Positions 36,402 to 46,079 of a DNA stretch of 64,000 bases are shown here, piece by piece. Made by a program: the position numbers and the translations under genes. Below the pieces are notes generated by a model that saw only the letters and a list, made by a program, of their open reading frames with translations, was not told the origin of the DNA and made no database searches. This DNA comes from Halanaerobium kushneri (GTDB lineage Bacteria; Bacillota; Halanaerobiia; Halanaerobiales; Halanaerobiaceae), in assembly GCF_900156285.1 (NCBI RefSeq), contig NZ_FTNC01000010.1, positions 1 through 64,000 of the forward strand, given 5' to 3'. The number at the start of each line of letters is the position of its first letter. The first letter of the stretch is position 1.

Positions 36402-37319
36402 TCATAAACTATTTTTTCTAGAATTAACTTTTCTATATTTAGAAGGTGATAAGTCATTATGCTTTTTAAACATCCTGCCAAAATGAGATAAAGTATTAAA
36501 ACCTACTGCTTCACTAATTTCGGTAATGTTTAAATCAGATTCTTTAAGTAGTTTTTTAGCCTCTTTTAATCGGATCAGGTTTAAGTACTCTATAAAAGAA
36601 AATCCACTTATCTCTTTAAATTTAGTACTTAAATAACAGGGGTTTAAAGAAAATCTATCAGCAGTTGAGCCTAAACTAATCTCATTTTCGTAGTTTTGCC
36701 CAATATATTTTGCAATATCCGAAATTGTTTTATGAAGTGAACTTGTATGTTTAAAATCTCTATTTTCACTTTTCCTGATCTTTTTTATCCTGTAAAGAAG
36801 TTCTGCCAGCATAATTTTTAAGTGGAATTCATTTTCTTTTTTACTATCACTAGTTATTTGATCAGTCATAATCTGCTGGCTATTATTTTTAACCGCTAAC
36901 TTAAAGCTGTTATATTCAGCCAGTAATTTTAATAATAGCTGCTTTATAATTTCCTGATTTTTAATATCCAGGCTAATAATATTACTCTGATGCTGGAAAA
37001 TAGAAAATAAATCTATCATCTTTTCGGGATTAAACAAACTGCTAATATATTCTTCTTTAAAATAAATCATAATTTTTTCATGCTGGAAACCATTGGCATT
37101 TGAAGTGTGATGGAGAGCATTTTTATTTATCAATACAAGATCCCCACTTCTAACATGATAACTTCTATCTTTAATAAAATAGTATCTTTCGCCACTGAGA
37201 AGGTAATATAATTCATAATGATTATGATAATGTCGATTTTCCATTTCATAAGATTCTTTAAATTTTTGTTTCTGGATCCAAAATGATTTATCCTCCATAG
37301 GATCATATAACTCTTTCAC
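36402..37319 (-). CDS. AraC-family regulator with cupin sensor
   Basis: The 305-residue regulator has an N-terminal cupin-type sugar sensor (HYHNHYELYYLLSGERYYF at about 30-48, HHTSN near 76) and two C-terminal helix-turn-helix motifs (FSLNPCYLSTKFKEISG and ITEISEAVGFNTLSHFGRMF). GTG 37319 follows GGGGTGG. It is divergent from beta-glucuronidase across a 252-bp gap, so it is the likely activator of that gene. No clear operator repeat was found in the gap. Confidence 0.9.
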   Translation of the reverse strand: MKELYDPMEDKSFWIQKQKFKESYEMENRHYHNHYELYYLLSGERYYFIKDRSYHVRSGDLVLINKNALHHTSNANGFQHEKIMIYFKEEYISSLFNPEKMIDLFSIFQHQSNIISLDIKNQEIIKQLLLKLLAEYNSFKLAVKNNSQQIMTDQITSDSKKENEFHLKIMLAELLYRIKKIRKSENRDFKHTSSLHKTISDIAKYIGQNYENEISLGSTADRFSLNPCYLSTKFKEISGFSFIEYLNLIRLKEAKKLLKESDLNITEISEAVGFNTLSHFGRMFKKHNDLSPSKYRKVNSRKNSL

Positions 37320-37571
37320 AAAACCACCCCTAAATTTATGCAGAAAAATTACTTAATATTATCTTAATATGTTAATACTATGCATATATTTATCTTACAG
37401 TTTAAAAAGAAAGATTTCAACTCATTAAATTCCACATTTCTAAAAATATGCGGAATAATCTCTTAATAACTAAAAAAATACAGAGATTTTCTGCTTATAT
37501 TTATGATAAAATAAAATTGAGTAAATATTTTAGGACTTTTATTGATTTAAATTATTTAGGGAGGTATTGAT

Positions 37572-39329
37572 GTGATAAGATTATTTGACCGTCATCAGTT
37601 TAGAAAACAAAAAGAACTTACAGGTTTATGGGATTTTTCTCCTATTGACAGCAAAAAAGAATGGCCGGAAGACTATAACTATCAATTAAATGTACCAGGC
37701 TGCTGGGAAACACATCCGGATCTTTTGAATTATAGAGGTCTGGGAGTATACAGGAAAAAAATTAATGTTTCTGAAAAAACTAACCTGCGCCTAGTTTTTA
37801 AGGGAGTCAGTCATACTGCAGATGTTTTTTTTGATGGAGAAAAGGTTGCTCACCATTATAATGCTTATACTCCTTTTACTGCAATTGTAAAGGATGTCGA
37901 AGCAGGTGAACATGAGTTAAAAGTCAGGGTAGATAATTCTTTTTCTAAAGAATCTGCTCTGCACACTCCAAATGATTACTATACTTATGGTGGTCTGATC
38001 AGAGCAGTTGCTGTAGAAGAAATCAATGATGCTTATATAAAAAGAATAGAATGCACATCTTATCAGGAAGACGGCAGCTGGAAAGCTCAGGTGGCAGTAG
38101 TTTTAGAAAATCTGAGTGAAAAAGCTTTAAAGTTTAAAGTTGAGGCTGAACTGAATAAGCAGAACTTAGATTTTGCAGAAGTTGAAATTGATGGAATGAG
38201 CCAGCATAAACTCGAAAAAGAATTTTCTTTCCCGGAAGTAGAAAGCTGGTCTTCAGAAAACCCAAGTCTTTATTTATTAAAGACCCGCCTTTATTTAGCT
38301 AATCAATCTTCAGGGCAGGGAAGCAGCTCAGAAGATAAGATTCAGCTAATTGATGATCTAATAGAAAGAGTAGGTTTTAGAGAAATTAAAGTTGAGGGAA
38401 CTAAGCTGCTGTTGAACAACGAAGAAATTGAACTGCTTGGTTTTAACCGGCATGAAGACCATCCAATGGTTGGTGCATCATTTCCTTTTTCTTTAATGAA
38501 AAAAGATCTGGATCTACTGGAAGATATGGGATCAAACACTGTTCGTACTTCTCACTATCCTAATGATGAGTTGTTTCTTGATCTCTGTGATGAAAGAGGA
38601 ATTTTTGTCTGGGAAGAAAACCATGCCCGTGGACTTAGTTTAGAACAGATGTTAAATCCCAATTTTGACAGACAGTGCGAAGATTGTAATCGAGAAATGG
38701 TGCAGAATCACATTAATCATCCTTCAATTGTAATCTGGGGAATTTTAAATGAGTGTGCCAGTGCTGCTGAAGAAGGAAGAGAAATTTATAAAAAGCAATT
38801 TGAACAAATTAAAAAAATGGATCAGAGCCGCCCTTTAACTTTTGCTACCAGAGAACACTTTAAAGATATCTGCCTTGACCTTGTTGATATTGTATCTTTA
38901 AATATCTATACTGGCTGGTATGACTGGTTTTCAGATGACGTGGCTGACTACTACCAGCGGGAAAAGAAGTGGATAGATAAAAATGGAGGAGCTAATAAAC
39001 CAATAATCATCAGTGAGTTTGGAGCCGGAGCAATTTATGGTTTCCGTGAACCCGGTCGAGTTAAGTGGACTGAGGAAAGACAGCAGGATCTTTTAGATGA
39101 ACTTATCTCCTATTATCTGGACCAGGAAGAGATTGTAGGTACTTTGATCTGGCAGTTTGCCGACTGTAAAGTTAGTGAAGACGGTATCCCGGGAGAACCT
39201 GGCACTGCAGGTACAGCCTGGTTCCATACCAGACCACGCAGTAAAAATAACAAAGGTATCGTAGATGAATACCGCAGACCAAAACTTGCCTATGAGACTG
39301 TTAAAAAGCTTTTTAGAGATAGAGACTAA
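37572..39329 (+). CDS. uidA: Beta-glucuronidase (GH2)
   Basis: The 585-residue enzyme has the GH2 sugar-binding, immunoglobulin-like and TIM-barrel domains. Acid/base Glu394 follows Asn in GILNECAS and the nucleophile is Glu482 in IISEFGAG. The N-x-K motif (Asn559-Asn-Lys561), which binds the glucuronate carboxylate, supports glucuronidase over galactosidase. GTG 37572 lies six bases after GGAGGT. There is no signal peptide, so it acts on imported glucuronides. No transporter is adjacent. A divergent AraC gene probably controls it. Confidence 0.92.
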   Translation: MIRLFDRHQFRKQKELTGLWDFSPIDSKKEWPEDYNYQLNVPGCWETHPDLLNYRGLGVYRKKINVSEKTNLRLVFKGVSHTADVFFDGEKVAHHYNAYTPFTAIVKDVEAGEHELKVRVDNSFSKESALHTPNDYYTYGGLIRAVAVEEINDAYIKRIECTSYQEDGSWKAQVAVVLENLSEKALKFKVEAELNKQNLDFAEVEIDGMSQHKLEKEFSFPEVESWSSENPSLYLLKTRLYLANQSSGQGSSSEDKIQLIDDLIERVGFREIKVEGTKLLLNNEEIELLGFNRHEDHPMVGASFPFSLMKKDLDLLEDMGSNTVRTSHYPNDELFLDLCDERGIFVWEENHARGLSLEQMLNPNFDRQCEDCNREMVQNHINHPSIVIWGILNECASAAEEGREIYKKQFEQIKKMDQSRPLTFATREHFKDICLDLVDIVSLNIYTGWYDWFSDDVADYYQREKKWIDKNGGANKPIIISEFGAGAIYGFREPGRVKWTEERQQDLLDELISYYLDQEEIVGTLIWQFADCKVSEDGIPGEPGTAGTAWFHTRPRSKNNKGIVDEYRRPKLAYETVKKLFRDRD

Positions 39330-39379
39330 ATATATTTTTAAAAGCTTATCTGTAACTATTAATCTATTATGACAGGCAA

Positions 39380-39410
39380 AAGGCACGTATAAATTATTTA
39401 TACGTGCCTT
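39380..39410. terminator. Bidirectional terminator after uidA
   Basis: AAGGCACGTATAAA (39380-39393) pairs with TTTATACGTGCCTT (39397-39410). It separates convergent uidA and the permease gene. Confidence 0.85.
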
Positions 39411-39441
39411 TCCTGGCTTAAAAATAATTAAAAAAATCACT

Positions 39442-40362
39442 TCAAAATATATTTACCACTAAACCTGTAACAAGTGCAAATAAAATATTATATGCTAAAT
39501 ACATAATAAATTTATTAGCACCAAGGACAATTTTAACCGCTCCAAGATTGGTAAGTTTTGTTGCTGGCCCGGTTATCATAAAAGAAGCTGCTGCTCCAAT
39601 ACTCATTCCACTGTGCAGCCACTGCATTAAAAGCGGGATAGTTCCACCACCACAAAAATAAAGTGGTACACCAAGTGTTGCTGCCATTAAAACACCAAAG
39701 CCTTCATTACTCCCAAAAAGATTTACAAAGGAATTTTCCGGTACATAACGCTGAAACATTGCTGTAAGCAAAATCCCGAAGAAAAAATATAAGCCGGTTG
39801 CTTTTACATTTCGACCAAAGTTTTTTAAAAATCGAAACAGGGAATTAGGATCTGTATCTCGATTCCTGGCTTCTCCAAAACTTGAAAAATCAAAAAATGA
39901 TTTATCTCTATAAAAAATATAGACAAGTAATCCTGCAGTAATCCCTGCCAGAAAAGCAGAAATAATGCGAATAAAAAAAGCATTATTTCCCAGAGCCATA
40001 CTGTATACTATAAGCTGTGGATTAAGCAGAATAGAAGAAATCATAAAAGCAGCCAGCCAATCATCTCTCATTCCTTTTTCCGAAAAAGAAGCGGCAATTG
40101 GAATGGTACCGTACATACAGAGAGGTGAGGCAATCCCTAATATACAGGCTGGTACAATACCAAATAATCCCCATTTCCTGGACTGCATATTTGAAAGCAA
40201 AAGCTGTATCTTCCCTTTGCCAAATACTGAGACTAGAGATCCAATCATCATCCCGATAATCCAGTAGGGGAAAATCTGTTCTAATAGTACAGTAAAGTAG
40301 TACCAGAGATAAATAAATTCACGCTGTAATATATCAAATATGGGATCACCTCCTTTACTCAA
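39442..40362 (-). CDS. Permease of the DUF318/ArsP_1 family
   Basis: The 306-residue protein has about eight membrane helices and two related halves with PLCMYGTIPIAASF and PLYFCGGGTIPLLMQW, the glycine/proline/cysteine motifs of the YraQ/ArsP family. Relatives export organoarsenicals or metal ions, or are of unknown role, so substrate cannot be named. The start is uncertain: TTG 40362 precedes AAAGGAGGTGAT, after which no standard start occurs soon; initiation could use TTG with the weaker TAAGG or a rare ATA codon. Confidence 0.8.
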   Translation of the reverse strand: MSKGGDPIFDILQREFIYLWYYFTVLLEQIFPYWIIGMMIGSLVSVFGKGKIQLLLSNMQSRKWGLFGIVPACILGIASPLCMYGTIPIAASFSEKGMRDDWLAAFMISSILLNPQLIVYSMALGNNAFFIRIISAFLAGITAGLLVYIFYRDKSFFDFSSFGEARNRDTDPNSLFRFLKNFGRNVKATGLYFFFGILLTAMFQRYVPENSFVNLFGSNEGFGVLMAATLGVPLYFCGGGTIPLLMQWLHSGMSIGAAASFMITGPATKLTNLGAVKIVLGANKFIMYLAYNILFALVTGLVVNIF

Positions 40363-40394
40363 TAATTACCTTACTTTCAATTTAACTATTAATC

Positions 40395-41408
40395 TTAATT
40401 GTCAATTGAAACCAGCCTATAATTACGTCTTCCCAGGTTAATTTCAGCAGCATGTTCCAGAATATGAGTTCCGTTTCTGGATTCTATTCTCTCAACCACT
40501 GATCCACCATCTGGTGCAGCATAAATTAAATCAACACTTGCCTGATCCAGGGCAACAGGATCAAGCGAAGCTAAAATACCAATGTCATGCATATCCGGTT
40601 CTGCAGGATTTGCAACACAATCACAGTCAACTGAAATATTATTGACTACATTGATATAAAGTATATTGTTTCCATTATCCAGATAATCAGAAACAGACTT
40701 TGCTGCTTCTGCCATAGATTCTGTAAAAACATCAACAGGGGTATTCCAGCCAATTCCTGATCTTTCAGCACCACCAGTATGAATCAGAGATTTTCCTTCA
40801 GAAGATGCAATTCCAATTGCAGTATTCTTTAAAGCACCACCAAATCCACCCATGGCATGTCCTTTAAAATGAGAAAGGATCAGGAAGGAATCATAATTGT
40901 CAAAATGCGACCCTACCAGATTTGTCTGCAGATGGCTTCCTCCCTGAACTGGAATCTCCATTCCTCCATCAGCATCCATAATGTCAACTTCAGCAATTTC
41001 TGTATAACCGCGATCTCTAGCAACCTGCATATGCATAGCTGTGCTGGCGCGATTACCACCATAAGCAGTATTGCTCTCAACTATAGTTCCATCTACCGTT
41101 TGAATAAGTTCTTCTATAAAATCTGGCCTGAGATGATTACTGGCTTCTCCTTCACCAGTATGCAGCTTTACCGCTACATTTCCAACAGGAGTACGACCTA
41201 AAGCTTCATAAGCTGCCATCAAACCTGCTGGACTAATATCTGTAGTCATATAAACAGCAGGTGCAGCTTCTGAAACTACAAGATGTTCTAGCTCTCCAAA
41301 TTCCGGCAGTATTGATTGTAAAGATTCCTGTGTAATTACCTCAGCAGATACTGGGACTGTTAGAAAAATTAACAGCCCCACCAGCAAACAAATAACTTCC
41401 TTTCTCAT
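40395..41408 (-). CDS. Secreted DUF362-domain protein
   Basis: The 337-residue protein is a DUF362 domain, with GNVAVKLHTGE, ESNTAYGGNR, LSHFKGHAMGGFGGALKN in residues about 183-200, and DPVALDQASVDLIY. Most relatives carry a C-terminal 4Fe-4S ferredoxin domain; here there is none and instead a signal peptide (about 1-22, ending VSA) is present. Two CDCV-type cysteines near residue 264 remain. It is thus a soluble exported form of unknown function. AAAAGGAG precedes ATG 41408, and an aldo/keto reductase gene lies just upstream. Confidence 0.82.
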   Translation of the reverse strand: MRKEVICLLVGLLIFLTVPVSAEVITQESLQSILPEFGELEHLVVSEAAPAVYMTTDISPAGLMAAYEALGRTPVGNVAVKLHTGEGEASNHLRPDFIEELIQTVDGTIVESNTAYGGNRASTAMHMQVARDRGYTEIAEVDIMDADGGMEIPVQGGSHLQTNLVGSHFDNYDSFLILSHFKGHAMGGFGGALKNTAIGIASSEGKSLIHTGGAERSGIGWNTPVDVFTESMAEAAKSVSDYLDNGNNILYINVVNNISVDCDCVANPAEPDMHDIGILASLDPVALDQASVDLIYAAPDGGSVVERIESRNGTHILEHAAEINLGRRNYRLVSIDN

Positions 41409-41450
41409 TTATCAACACTCCTTTTTGTCTTTTCTGCTTATTTAATCATC

Positions 41451-42314
41451 CTAGTCTAATTCTCCTCCATATACCGGGAACATACTGGCATCTTCATAAT
41501 CTATATTTTCTATTCCTTTTAAAACTTCCATATCTTCTTCAGAGATAGTAAAATCAAGCTCAGCATTACTTTTAATATGATCCGGGTTTCCACTCTTAGG
41601 TAAAGGTAAAAGTCCCAGCTGTAAGTCATAGCGAATACCAAGCTGTGGTACAGAAACATCATATTTTTCTGCGATTTCTACAACCTGATCCTTATTAAAT
41701 AATTTTCCATGTCCAATTGGAGAATAAGCTTCAACAAGAATTCCCTTATCCTGAGTATAGTTAATTAGTTCTTCTGGAGTATTACCAATATGAGCCAGTA
41801 TCTGATTTACCATCGGTTTTACAGAGCAGGATTCAAGAATGTTATCGATATCTTCCTCTTCAAAGTTAGAAAGTCCAATTGCCTTGACTTTTCCAGCTTC
41901 ATATGCATCTTCAAGTGCTCTCCATACTTCCTGGTTGCCTTCCAGATAATGATCATCACCATGGAACTCTTTCCAGGGCTTTGGACTGTGAATAATCATC
42001 ATGTCAATATAATCCAGTTCCATTTTTTCAAGTGTTTCATCAATTGAGGCAGCTGCTTCATCATAGCTTTTCAATTCTGCAGCAATTTTTGAAGTCACAA
42101 AAATATCTTCTCTTTTCACACCAGATTCTCTAATACCTTTTCCAACTCCACTTTCATTTTGATATGCCTGAGCTGTATCAATATGACGATAACCAATTTC
42201 TATAGCTGATTTAACTGTCTCCACAACATCATCATTGTCAATAAGCCATGTTCCTAAACCTAACTTCGGAATTTCCACACCATTAGCTAAAGTATAGTTT
42301 TCATTTAAAATCAT
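41451..42314 (-). CDS. Aldo/keto reductase (paralogue 2)
   Basis: The start is ATG 42314, after AAAAGGAG, giving 287 residues. The protein is a close paralogue of the enzyme at 34167-35084, with the same N-terminus ENYTLANGVEIPKLGLG, the tetrad in HIDTAQAYQNE and SKIA, and DMMIIHSPKPW. It ends normally at PVYGGELD. The pair probably arose by duplication in this region. It lies between PatB and DUF362 genes. It would reduce small aldehydes or ketones with NADPH. Confidence 0.88.
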   Translation of the reverse strand: MILNENYTLANGVEIPKLGLGTWLIDNDDVVETVKSAIEIGYRHIDTAQAYQNESGVGKGIRESGVKREDIFVTSKIAAELKSYDEAAASIDETLEKMELDYIDMMIIHSPKPWKEFHGDDHYLEGNQEVWRALEDAYEAGKVKAIGLSNFEEEDIDNILESCSVKPMVNQILAHIGNTPEELINYTQDKGILVEAYSPIGHGKLFNKDQVVEIAEKYDVSVPQLGIRYDLQLGLLPLPKSGNPDHIKSNAELDFTISEEDMEVLKGIENIDYEDASMFPVYGGELD

Positions 42315-42413
42315 AAATAACATCTCCTTTTTGAGTATTTTATCTAATCCCATAATTATTAAGCTAACTCTTATAGGGATAAATTAAAATTTACAATTAT
42401 TAATAATTGATTA

Positions 42414-43580
42414 CTAAACATTCTTATATAGTTTCACAGCTCTTTTAAAACGCTGCAGCCCATCTTTTAATCTTTCTCTAGGACAGGCTATATTCATTCT
42501 GACAAATTTCCTTCCATCTCCACCATAAATTTTTCCTGCTGAAAGATACAGACCAGTTTCAGCTCGAATAAAGTCACATAATTCTTCTGTATCCTGAGTA
42601 ATAGAACTGCAGTCTATCCACAGTAAATAAGTTGCATGTGCAGGCAGCAGGTATAAATCTGGAAGTTCTTTTTCTAAAAAATCACCTGCTATTTTTTTAT
42701 TTTCTTTCAGATAAATGCGTAATTGATTCAGCCATTCTTCTCCAGATTCAAAGGCTGCTACAGCAGCTTCCACAGCAAAAACGTTCGGTTCAGCAACCTC
42801 ATCTGTATTTAAACCCCTATCCACCCTGTGGCGCAGAGCCTGATCCGGCACGACTACAGCTGCTGTATGAATTCCTGCCAGATTAAAAGCTTTCGATGGA
42901 GCAAGACAGCTAACACTGTTCTTTCTGCATTTTTCCGAAACTGAAGCAAAGGGAATATACTCATATTCCGGATCTGTCAGATCACAGTGTATCTCATCTG
43001 ATAGAACAATAACATTATTCTCATAACAGAGTTCACCTATTCTGGCAAGTGTTTCTCTATCCCAGATCCTTCCAATAGGATTATGTGGATTACAGAGTAT
43101 CATCATTTTGGTTTCAGGATCAGATAGTTTTTCTTCCAGATCTTCAAAATCAACTTTATATTCTTTTCCATCAAATATTAATTTATTTTCCAGTACATGT
43201 CTGCCATTATTGACTATAGAGTTAAAGAATATATTATAAACTGGAGTCTGAACTACAACATTTTCTGCTACTGTTGTCAATTTTCTGATCACACTTGAAA
43301 TAGCAGGCACAACTCCAGTAGAAAAAATTAGCCAATCTTTTTCAATCTTAAAATTATGTCTCCTATCCCACCAGCTGCTGACAGCCTGATACCACTCGTC
43401 AGGTACAATTGTATAACCATAAATTCCTTTTGCGACCTTTTTTTGAATAGCCTCAGTAATCTCTGGTGCTGTCTGAAAATCCATATCTGCTACCCACATT
43501 GGAAGTTCATCTTCTTTTACATTCCACTTTAAAGAATTACTTCCTCTGCGGTCAGTCATTTTCGAAAAGTCATAACTCAT
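42414..43580 (-). CDS. patB: PatB/MalY-type aminotransferase (cystathionine beta-lyase)
   Basis: The 388-residue class I/II aminotransferase-fold protein has the MalY/PatB signatures: MWVADMDFQTAPEI near residue 29, NPHNPIGRIW near 165, SDEIHCDL near 196 and the PLP lysine in APSKAFNLAG near 232. Members are C-S lyases that split cystathionine or cysteine. GAAGGAG precedes ATG 43580, which overlaps the stop of the DUF3737 gene by 4 bp (ATGA), so the two are translated together. Confidence 0.9.
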   Translation of the reverse strand: MSYDFSKMTDRRGSNSLKWNVKEDELPMWVADMDFQTAPEITEAIQKKVAKGIYGYTIVPDEWYQAVSSWWDRRHNFKIEKDWLIFSTGVVPAISSVIRKLTTVAENVVVQTPVYNIFFNSIVNNGRHVLENKLIFDGKEYKVDFEDLEEKLSDPETKMMILCNPHNPIGRIWDRETLARIGELCYENNVIVLSDEIHCDLTDPEYEYIPFASVSEKCRKNSVSCLAPSKAFNLAGIHTAAVVVPDQALRHRVDRGLNTDEVAEPNVFAVEAAVAAFESGEEWLNQLRIYLKENKKIAGDFLEKELPDLYLLPAHATYLLWIDCSSITQDTEELCDFIRAETGLYLSAGKIYGGDGRKFVRMNIACPRERLKDGLQRFKRAVKLYKNV

Positions 43581-44470
43581 ACTTTAACTCCTTCTAATAT
43601 ATCTAATTCGATCTCTTCCTTAAAATTTCCTTTATCAGCTGTAATTATTTCTGTCTTTTCTGGATCAATCTCCTTTTCATCCATAATCACTTCCCCAATT
43701 GCCTTTGCTTTAATAGTACCACCAAGTGGATTTTTTATGCTTTCAATTTTTGTACTCACATCTACCTCGACAGTTGAATATTCAAAAGCAAGATTGGTAT
43801 TTAATAAACGACAGTTTTCTAACTTCAGGTTTTCAACATAACAAAAACCCTGTAAACTCTCAATAGTACAGTTAACAAAAGTAATATTCTTAGAATTCCA
43901 GGCTATATATTCACCTGAGATAAAAGAATCATAAACTGTGACATCTTCACAATTCCAGAATGCATCTTTTGAAAGCATTTTGGCATTTCTGATTTCAATA
44001 TTCTTACAGCTATCAAAGGAATAGTTGCCAACTAGATCAAAATTTTTGATATCAAGGTCATTACTATTCATGGCAAAGTAATCACCCTTAGCTGTTACAT
44101 TATCTAATTTGATTCTATCACAGTTCCATAAAGTTTCTTCAGCTTCCGGAATTGTTACATTTTCTAATTTGATATCACTGGAACGCCTGAATGTTTTTGG
44201 GGCTCGAATAGTACTGTTTTTAATAGTGATATCATTTGAATACCAGATACCTGCCCGTGCCATTTCAAAAAGAGTGCTGTTTTCAATCTCTACCTTATCA
44301 CTATACCACAGAGGGTATTTCCATTTAAACAAATCATTTTTTAATTTTAAATTACTGCTTTCTTTAAGAGGAGATTCTCCATCAGCAAAGGTTGAATATG
44401 ATATTTCTAAATCCTGACTTCCAAATAGGGATCTCTCTCCTTTAAACATCTTTTCTTTTATTTCTTTCAT
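43577..44470 (-). CDS. DUF3737 beta-helix protein
   Basis: The start is ATG 44470, after TAGGAGA, giving 297 residues. The protein is a DUF3737 member: a right-handed beta-helix of repeated short strands such as SNDITIKNSTI, CKNIEIRNAKM and SKNITFVNCTI. No signal peptide is present. The function of the family is unknown; it commonly sits next to PatB/MalY-type genes, as here, where the genes overlap by four bases. A carbohydrate-binding or scaffolding role is possible but not shown. Confidence 0.85.
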   Translation of the reverse strand: MKEIKEKMFKGERSLFGSQDLEISYSTFADGESPLKESSNLKLKNDLFKWKYPLWYSDKVEIENSTLFEMARAGIWYSNDITIKNSTIRAPKTFRRSSDIKLENVTIPEAEETLWNCDRIKLDNVTAKGDYFAMNSNDLDIKNFDLVGNYSFDSCKNIEIRNAKMLSKDAFWNCEDVTVYDSFISGEYIAWNSKNITFVNCTIESLQGFCYVENLKLENCRLLNTNLAFEYSTVEVDVSTKIESIKNPLGGTIKAKAIGEVIMDEKEIDPEKTEIITADKGNFKEEIELDILEGVKV

Positions 44471-44526
44471 TACTTTCTCTCCTAACTGTTGCATTGAACT
44501 ATATTTATATCAGTGAACTAATATTT

Positions 44527-44558
44527 AGGCAGGCATTAATTATTTTTTATACCTGCCT
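44527..44558 (-). terminator. Terminator of the secreted CMD gene
   Basis: AGGCAGG (44527-44533) pairs with CCTGCCT (44552-44558). It lies 20 bp downstream of the stop at 44577. Confidence 0.7.
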
Positions 44559-44576
44559 ATTTATTAATTTTTATAT

Positions 44577-45329
44577 TTATTGATTTATCCGACTTAAGAA
44601 CTGGCTTAAAATTTCTCCAGCATTATCTGCTTCTTTCTGTCCTACTCTGGCTTCAATTGTAGATACTATCCCTTTAAGTTCCTCCGGAGTTACTCCTGTA
44701 TTAAAAGCCATGAAGAAATGTGACTGCAGCTGAGAATTAACTCCGTTCATACTTGCAAGAGCTGAAACAGTAACAATTTCTCGGGTTTTATAATCCAGAA
44801 TATCGCGGCCAAAGAGGTCACCAAATAAATGTCCTTTTAAAAACTTGTCCATAGCAGGAGCAAATTCGTAATCAAAAGGACGCCCTACTAATTCAGTCTG
44901 AACTTCTCTTCCCAGCTCAAAACTACTTTTATCTTCTGGTAATGGACTTGCTGTTTCTCCAGCTTCATCGTTAACTCCCCTTGCTTCTCTTGCTTCCAGA
45001 ACAGATTGTAAAGTACCTAAAGCATTTAAACTGCGTGGGAATCCTGCATAAGCATAGACATGAACTAATACTTCCTTTATTTCATTAACAGTCAGCCCAA
45101 CATCTAATCCTTCATTTAATACTGTTCTCAGATTTTCTAAATTACCACTGGCTGCAAAAGAAGAAATCAGTACAATTTTCTGCTGTTTGGAATTCAACTC
45201 TCCTACCTCTAAATCTATTTTTTTAGCACCCTCACTCTCACTTTCCTGAGCAACAGCTACCCCACCTACAAAAATCATCATTGATCCAAGCAGAAAAAAT
45301 GCTAAAAGTATTGTTATTATTTTTCCCAT
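44577..45329 (-). CDS. Secreted carboxymuconolactone decarboxylase-family protein
   Basis: The start is ATG 45329, nine bases after AAAGGA, giving 250 residues. A signal peptide (about 1-27, ending GVAVA) precedes two CMD domains (about 45-105 and 145-240). It is related to the cytosolic protein at 22871-23632, sharing AYAGFPRSLNALGTLQ-like and FGDLFGRDILDYKTREIVT-like blocks, but the second-domain cysteine is replaced (MNGVNSQLQSH). Loss of that cysteine makes classical chemistry doubtful. It follows the truncated flavodoxin gene, probably on the same transcript. Confidence 0.82.
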   Translation of the reverse strand: MGKIITILLAFFLLGSMMIFVGGVAVAQESESEGAKKIDLEVGELNSKQQKIVLISSFAASGNLENLRTVLNEGLDVGLTVNEIKEVLVHVYAYAGFPRSLNALGTLQSVLEAREARGVNDEAGETASPLPEDKSSFELGREVQTELVGRPFDYEFAPAMDKFLKGHLFGDLFGRDILDYKTREIVTVSALASMNGVNSQLQSHFFMAFNTGVTPEELKGIVSTIEARVGQKEADNAGEILSQFLSRINQ

Positions 45330-45438
45330 TATATTCATTCCTTTCAATTTTATTTTTGATATCTACAAAAATCTTTTAAGCAATTTTCTATTTTTATAAT
45401 ATTGCTATTTATAAATAACTGATACACATTCATTTAAT

Positions 45439-45879
45439 TTAATAATTTATATTAAGGTCCTTCAACCACTGCAGTAAATCTGGTCTCGCTGTTTCTACAT
45501 AAGGTCGATAAACATTAAATTCTTCTCGAATATCAGCCTCACTTAAAATCCTATTTAAATCTCTGATACTTCTTCCTATTCCACCTGTTCCATGAGTACA
45601 AAAAGGAACTACAATCTTGTCAGAAAAATCATGATTATCTAAAAATGTTAAGACAGGCATTGGTAGTGTCGACCACCAATTGGGGTAACCCAGGAAAATG
45701 ATATCATAATCTGCTATACTGTCTAGATTATTGCTTAATTCAGGTCTTGCATTATCTGCAAGTTCATCAGCAGCTCTTTCCAGGCATATATCATAATTAC
45801 TGGAGTAGAGATCCTCTACTACTATTTTAAATACATCTCCTCCTGTTTCTTCTTCAATATGCTGGGCCAGTAATCTCAT
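45439..45879 (-). CDS. Flavodoxin-like protein, truncated at the N-terminus
   Basis: The 146-residue frame matches flavodoxins of the Flavodoxin_4 type from RLLAQHIEEETGGDVF onward, with FLGYPNWWSTLPMPVLTFL and CTHGTGGIGRSI. The family's first strand and the FMN phosphate loop (S/T-x-S/T-G-N-T) should precede RLLAQ, but an in-frame TAA lies nine bases upstream of the ATG and no such sequence is found in other frames. About 17-20 residues are missing, so FMN binding is doubtful. It lies after MerR-type sites and before the secreted CMD gene. It may be a pseudogene. Confidence 0.7.
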   Translation of the reverse strand: MRLLAQHIEEETGGDVFKIVVEDLYSSNYDICLERAADELADNARPELSNNLDSIADYDIIFLGYPNWWSTLPMPVLTFLDNHDFSDKIVVPFCTHGTGGIGRSIRDLNRILSEADIREEFNVYRPYVETARPDLLQWLKDLNINY

Positions 45880-45920
45880 TTTTTAGTCACCATTTCTTTA
45901 ACTATTATTAGTTATCTGAC

Positions 45921-45951
45921 ATAAAAACACTTTAAGTTAACTCCAGGTGGA
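45921..45951 (-). promoter_or_regulatory. Degenerate MerR-type operator before the flavodoxin
   Basis: The minus strand carries CTGGAGTTAACTTAAAGTG, the same dyad as the active-looking sites, but the flanking hexamers are TCCACC and TTTTAT, poor promoter elements. It may bind the regulator without being a promoter. Confidence 0.6.
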
Positions 45952-46079
45952 ATAACTTTTTATCTACTTTAATTTTAACAATTAAAGCTATGCATTACTA
46001 ATACTTATTTGTAATCGTTAAAAATACTTAAAAAGCATATTTGGTTTGAATTCAATTCTTTTATTATTTCTTATTTAAC

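Noticed and set aside
42348-42378. AAGCTAACTC before the aldo/keto reductase at 41451-42314 as a sixth MerR site
   Set aside because: The dyad core is mutated and the flanking hexamers (CCCTAT, ATGGGA) are not promoter-like.
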